In this document: piece after piece, positions 62,353 to 64,000 of the stretch
Numbering within the stretch: position 1 is the first letter of the stretch
Layout of the letters: each line of letters starts with the position of its first letter
Assembly (NCBI GenBank): GCA_947471745.1
Contig: CANJKZ010001112.1
Coordinates: 341,001 to 405,000 of the forward strand
Direction: 5' to 3'
Origin: Closterium sp. Naga37s-1
Lineage: Eukaryota > Streptophyta > Zygnematophyceae > Desmidiales > Closteriaceae
Length of the DNA: 64,000 nt
Position numbers and translations under genes: made by a program
The notes under the pieces: generated by a model
The model's input: only the letters and a program-made list of their open reading frames with translations
Told to the model about the DNA's origin: nothing
The model's database searches: none

Positions 62353-64000
62353 TCAATGACGAAAAGTGCGACTTAGTAGGAACGTGACGCTCCAGAGAAA
62401 CAACACTATTGGATGACACAAATGGTTTTGTGGAGTGCTCAAGAGGAGATGGGATGATGTATAGGAGGGTTGTATAACCGGCTGATATATGGGCAGTGTG
62501 GGTGAAGCCAGAGGCTGAAGAGCAAAAGACAGCTCTTTCTCCCTCCTCTGCTCTTCCATTGCCTGAGCCAGCAGCATCATCTCATACTCCTGTGTCGCCT
62601 CCAGCTGCTGCAGCAGAGAGTCCAGCGAGGCATGGCGAGCTGGGTGCTGAGCTGGCATGTGAACATGCTGTGCTGTGTGCTGCTGAGCTGGCAGATAGGC
62701 ATGCCGTGGAGGGTGCTGCTGAGCTGGCACGTGAACATGCTGCGCAGAGAACACCCGAGGCAAAAGTGGCACCGGCTCTACTGCTGTCTGCACCCCACGC
62801 TGCATTTGCTGAGGGCTGTTGAGTGCTGGCAGCACCGTCCGATCCTGCTCTGCTTCCCGACTCCAGCGTCTTTTTGTTACCCTTCTCTCCTTCTCTTCAA
62901 CCTCCAACAGCAGCTTCTCAACCTGCTCAGATTTCTCAACCCATGATGCGTCCCTTCCTCTCCTCTCCTCCTCTTCCTGCTGCTCTAGCAGCAGCGTCTG
63001 AGCCTGCTTGGGTTGCTGAACCCGCTGTGCCTCCCTTGGCCTTCTCTCCTCCTCCTCCTCCATTTCTAACAGCGAAGCTGTCAGCTGGCTGTCCAGTGGT
63101 GTGACTGTACGAGCCTTTCTAGACCCCGCAAAAATCGTCTCCCCTGGTGTGACTGTAAGAAGCGACTGATGTGACTGTATCGGCATTGCAGCCTGCCCCC
63201 ATGATCTCTTTCTGGAAACATCACTACTGCTGGTTCCAGCGGTGGCAGAAAGAATGCTTGACTTGCAGTTCTGAGGAGGGAAGGGTCCTGAGAGGCAAGT
63301 GGGTGGGACGATATGGTGTGAAGGGGTAGGGTAGGCCAGGGCTGCGGAGCTTCTGTATATTGCTGCTGCCAGTGTTGGTGGCACTTCGGGAGGAGCAGCA
63401 GCAGTAGGGGGAGCAGGACGGGGAGCAGCAGTAAAGACAGGAGTGGCCAGAGGCAGAGCAGCAGCAGGGGCAACAGAGGGGGCAGCAGCAAGGGCAGCAC
63501 CACGAGTCACAGGTGTGTTGAAAAAGGCACTAGCACTCAGAGCCGCCAAAACAGCAACACATGCCGACACATGGCCCGGAGGGGACGGCTCATGGGCCGG
63601 CAGGGACGGCTCATGGGCGGGCAGGGATGGCTCATGGGCGGGCAGGGATGGCTCATGGGCGGGCAGGGACGGGAAACCCTCCCCAGCAGCAGCAATGGAG
63701 CAAGCATCAAACCCAGTTGTTGCGCCAGCGGTGACTGTGACAACTGCAGCTTGATCGAGCATCTGTGGCCTCGTGCTGCCTCGTGAAAGCGGCGTCAGGA
63801 CCCACTGCAGCATCGGTGCTCTCATGTGCGCTGAAGAGAAACCACCATCGGTACTGGTCGTGGCAGTGGGAGCAGGAGCAGCAGGAGTAGGAGCAGCAGG
63901 AGTTCTAGAACCACTCTCAACCGCAGTGAAAGAAGGGAAGTTAGTGTGGGTGCCAGCTGTTGGGCTAGCTGTGGGACTGAAGGGGCATGCAGCCGAGGAA
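62353..64000 (-). CDS. Partial paralogue of the AP2/ERF gene's C-terminal region (N-terminus beyond the right edge)
   Basis: Open on the minus strand to the window edge. Block by block it matches 40106-41764: [17 protein letters not shown], then a Ser/Thr/Pro stretch, [73 protein letters not shown] repeats and [18 protein letters not shown]. The Met at 63825 is internal, so the gene continues to the right, where an AP2 domain is expected. Near 62460 the frame slips by one base relative to the paralogue. The alternative frame (LERHVPTKSHFSSLTKID ... to 62275) carries the expected C-terminus, so this copy is mutated or spliced there. A 21-bp repeat at 63572-63670 makes the PSLPAHE units. Confidence 0.78.
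   Translation of the reverse strand, partial: SSAACPFSPTASPTAGTHTNFPSFTAVESGSRTPAAPTPAAPAPTATTSTDGGFSSAHMRAPMLQWVLTPLSRGSTRPQMLDQAAVVTVTAGATTGFDACSIAAAGEGFPSLPAHEPSLPAHEPSLPAHEPSLPAHEPSPPGHVSACVAVLAALSASAFFNTPVTRGAALAAAPSVAPAAALPLATPVFTAAPRPAPPTAAAPPEVPPTLAAAIYRSSAALAYPTPSHHIVPPTCLSGPFPPQNCKSSILSATAGTSSSDVSRKRSWGQAAMPIQSHQSLLTVTPGETIFAGSRKARTVTPLDSQLTASLLEMEEEEERRPREAQRVQQPKQAQTLLLEQQEEEERRGRDASWVEKSEQVEKLLLEVEEKERRVTKRRWSREAEQDRTVLPALNSPQQMQRGVQTAVEPVPLLPRVFSAQHVHVPAQQHPPRHAYLPAQQHTAQHVHMPAQHPARHASLDSLLQQLEATQEYEMMLLAQAMEEQRREKELSFALQPLASPTLPIYQPVIQPSYTSSHLLLSTPQNHLCHPIVLFLWSVTFLLSRTFRH
63572..63672. repeat. 21-bp coding minisatellite (PSLPAHE)
   Basis: Five units of ggctcatgggcgggcaggga plus one base; the first has ggcccgga variants. 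Absent from the paralogue at 41.1 kb, so expanded after duplication. Confidence 0.88.

Overview
The window is nuclear DNA of a green plant or streptophyte alga. Supporting evidence: short GT-AG introns, a two-domain (group I) WRKY factor, an AP2/ERF factor, a plant-type short-chain dehydrogenase, proteins with plastid-transit-like N-termini, extracellular proline-rich (HRGP-like) proteins, a chromodomain Ty3/gypsy element, a Ty1/copia element, a LINE tail and an hAT-like transposase. A charophyte such as a zygnematophyte is my best guess, from gene content only.

Layout. About 85-3537 (-) is a DHRSX/AT5G04070-like SDR gene that probably runs off the left edge. 6246-7682 (-) is an unidentified gene with a faint resemblance to microbial-type terpene synthases. 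9496-14293 (-) is an ALKBH8/TRM9 homologue (RRM + AlkB + methyltransferase) whose six exons join in frame to 994 aa. 15305-15882 is a 5'-truncated LINE with a 16-bp target duplication. 16992-18764 and 20738-23164 (+) are two proline-rich wall-type proteins. 24459-27254 (-) is the WRKY gene. 31007-35958 (+) is a five-exon gene for a 253-aa, probably plastid, protein that I do not recognise. 36760-39419 (-) is a DUF1279/FAM210-type gene, convergent with it. 40106-42116 (-) is an AP2/ERF gene, and 62353-64000 (-) is a paralogue of its long C-terminal part, cut by the right edge. Between them lies a copia element (44537-56873, 5-bp target duplication, primer-binding site and polypurine tract visible) with a gypsy chromovirus (45735-51637) nested inside it. 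57970-62024 holds an array of a TPR-like exon, apparently split by an hAT-like transposase gene.

The most striking feature is not a gene but a style of gene structure. In at least five unrelated genes single exons with their flanking intron sequence have been duplicated in tandem, in place and in the same order as in the transcript: consecutive SDR exons in 2, 6, 2, 5, 2 and 2 copies, the AlkB iron-site exon in 3, plastid-protein exons in 3-8, DUF1279 exons in 5-6, and a TPR exon in 8. Usually one copy per array is intact and joins in frame.

Several direct duplications (near 667-820, 24237-24320, 32178-32316, 33902-34027, 34821-34944) are separated by a short palindrome of the form TTTTGAGTCGACTCAAAA or a close variant. 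A related case with a different palindrome is at 38891-38978. This recurring 'copy - palindrome - copy' arrangement is my candidate for an undescribed process. The inference rests on reading by eye; no alignment or search was run.
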